Part shown: piece by piece, positions 5,654 to 5,663 of the stretch
Layout: each line of letters starts with the position of its first letter
Numbering within the stretch: the first letter of the stretch is position 1
Source of the DNA: an uncultured Collinsella sp.
GTDB lineage: Bacteria > Actinomycetota > Coriobacteriia > Coriobacteriales > Coriobacteriaceae
Assembly: GCA_900547125.1 (NCBI GenBank)
Contig: URFU01000116.1
Location: 1-5,663, forward strand
Direction of reading: 5' to 3'
DNA length: 5,663 nt
Made by a program: the position numbers and the translations under genes
Notes under the pieces: generated by a model
Told to the model about the DNA's origin: nothing
The model's database searches: none
Seen by the model: the letters and a program-made list of their open reading frames with translations, nothing else

Positions 5654-5663
5654 TCGCTCGGTC

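Noticed and set aside
1..5663. CRISPR array, tRNA, rRNA, insertion sequence, integrase or attachment site
   Set aside because: No regularly spaced repeats, RNA gene signatures, transposase motifs or paired terminal repeats were seen.

Overview
The window carries four complete protein genes and one truncated gene. Its centre is a complete, divergently arranged type II restriction-modification (R-M) pair of the Sau3AI/MutH kind. Moderately high GC (roughly 52-58% in lines sampled over the R-M genes, 60% or more in lines sampled over the flanks), GTG starts and clear Shine-Dalgarno sites suggest a GC-rich bacterium. A gut actinobacterium of the Coriobacteriia (for example Collinsella) would fit, but this is a low-confidence guess from composition and style.

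Layout: 2-493 (+) is the 3' end of a conserved hypothetical protein with two CxxC zinc-ribbon-like motifs. 549-2054 (-) is a Sau3AI-type restriction endonuclease. 2055-2194 is the intergenic region between the divergent R and M genes. It holds a 27-bp imperfect palindrome, an abutting GATC site and a group of AACTA/TAGTT repeats. 2195-3457 (+) is a C5-cytosine DNA methyltransferase closely resembling M.Sau3AI, followed by an intrinsic terminator at 3469-3503. 3583-4074 (+) is an unrecognised 163-residue protein with its own likely promoter and strong ribosome binding site. 4075-4174 is a convergent intergenic region with a long inverted repeat. 4175-5641 (-) is an AlbA_2 / HATPase_c_4 / winged-helix protein of the COG2865 type.

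Working together: the methyltransferase should methylate cytosine in a short site, predicted to be GATC from the resemblance of both proteins to the Sau3AI pair. The endonuclease should cut the same site when it is unmethylated. No separate controller (C) protein is visible, so control may act through the intergenic palindrome or the methylation state of the GATC beside it; this is inference. The AlbA_2 protein and the unknown gene next door may be ordinary chromosomal genes or part of a defence or accessory neighbourhood. The window does not decide this. No mobile element, integrase, tRNA, rRNA or CRISPR array was seen, and no gap between genes exceeds 300 bases.
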